From the NCBI RefSeq assembly GCF_036320965.1, contig NC_092276.1:6983282-7047281 (forward strand): a DNA stretch of 64,000 nucleotides. Direction: 5' to 3'. The position numbers and the translations under genes are program-made. Positions 63,460-64,000 of the stretch are shown piece after piece. The notes beneath the pieces are model-generated. The model saw only the letters and a program-made list of their open reading frames with translations, searched no databases and was not told the origin of the DNA. Position 1 is the first letter of the stretch. Every line of letters starts with the position of its first letter. This DNA is from Panulirus ornatus (lineage: Eukaryota > Arthropoda > Malacostraca > Decapoda > Palinuridae).

Positions 63460-64000
63460 TTGGGGGTCTTCATCCCTACAGCCTGGGATGGGCCCAGGCT
63501 ACTGGAATAGGTAGTTCATCATCCAAGCTGTTGAAGTTGCAGCCCTCAAGCCTAAATAGCCCATCAGCCTGGCTGGTCTGGTATGCTATGTAGCTACTTA
63601 TCCAATGCACTCTTGAACTTGTCTACCGTTCATCCCATGCTGTTTCTGATAGTAGCTGGCAAGGTGCTGATGAGTCTTAGGCCCCAGTGTTCTCTCTTTT
63701 TGTGCATATCACACCTTTGGATTTCAAGAGTAATATCTTACAATGTCTTCCATGCCTGTCATGCTAGTAGAATCATATTCCCAAGTGTAAGTTGGGAACT
63801 AAACCCTCTAGGAGTTTCCAGGTATAAAGATGATGAGTTACCTCTCCCATCTGCACTCCAGGAATTGTAGCTTCAGAGAATTCAGTATGTATTTTAGTTC
63901 CTTTACCACAATAATATGGACCGTGAAAGATCTCTGAACAATTTTGAAATCCGCAATTTTGTTCATCTTGTAGGGTGACATTAGAACACAACAGTATTCA
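63460..64000 (-). mobile_element. Probable C-terminal remnant of another LINE protein
   Basis: Minus-strand pieces: CGFQNCSEIFHGPYYCG, IPGVQMGEVTHHLYTWKL, LEGLVPNLHLG, RHGRHCKILLLKSKGV, WGLRLISTLPATIRNSM and VDKFKSALDK. Blocks such as RHGR...GLRL..LPA.IRN...VDKFKSALDK resemble the extreme C-terminus of several LINE RT proteins. I cannot name the family. It runs off the window. Confidence 0.4.

Overview
This is a eukaryotic, almost certainly metazoan intronic window. I see no prokaryotic operon, rRNA or convincing tRNA gene. It is dominated by one very abundant LINE: an apurinic-endonuclease (APE) plus reverse-transcriptase (RT) element whose motifs and C-terminal GRPNWRWKDGVK-type domain fit the RTE clade. 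I call it RTE-A. The repeat landscape (RTE-like LINEs, jockey/CR1-like fragments, long TA and CA/TG microsatellites) suggests an arthropod, with a decapod crustacean as best guess; that taxon is inference only.

The minus strand carries exons of one host gene for a long coiled-coil protein. Right to left: 61649-61793, 52363-52466, 46888-46992, 34525-34665, 26423-26543, 22888-23036, then a terminal exon 22582-22788 with stop and ATTAAA signal. Two further coiled-coil exons (21008-21190, 7972-8244) lie downstream and would give a longer isoform. All exon phases agree, including two split codons. I do not recognise the orthologue. The introns are almost entirely mobile elements.

RTE-A occurs as roughly 30 copies and fragments. 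Best: 38284-41083 (+), with an 862-codon open frame, 7-bp target-site duplications, and nested in an older minus-strand RTE-A; 17543-20686 (+), an almost complete frame broken by two C-to-T stops and flanked by a 10-bp duplication; 54491-58000 (+), the only copy with 5'UTR, endonuclease, RT and 3'UTR together. Other well-bounded copies lie at 31446-32222, 32840-34398, 34708-36185, 49070-51630 and 52738-54296. Two 3'UTR forms (long and short) and linked coding differences order the copies into successive subfamilies.

A short non-autonomous repeat of about 240 bp (called SNE here) recurs at 1155, 9343, 21661, 25905, 36378, 46243, 46648, 54297 and, degraded, 62085. Its 5' part matches the RTE-A 5'UTR and its 3' end shares the RTE-A 3'-tail core, so it looks like an internally deleted, LINE-driven derivative.

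Other elements: an older related LINE (RTE-B; 13391, 42262, 47786, 61495), jockey/CR1-like fragments (32233, 47380, 51950, 59070, 62590, possibly 63460), a gag-like fragment near 41820, a pogo/Tigger transposase relic (30656-31265), a tRNA-like SINE piece (4338), tandem repeats and microsatellites.

Most interesting: the SNE/LINE relation, the reconstructed host gene with alternative 3' ends, inverted LINE copies tightly flanking one in-frame exon, nested and 3'UTR-only insertions, a possible 5'-inverted insertion at the left edge, and a possible gene-conversion tract between two neighbouring copies.
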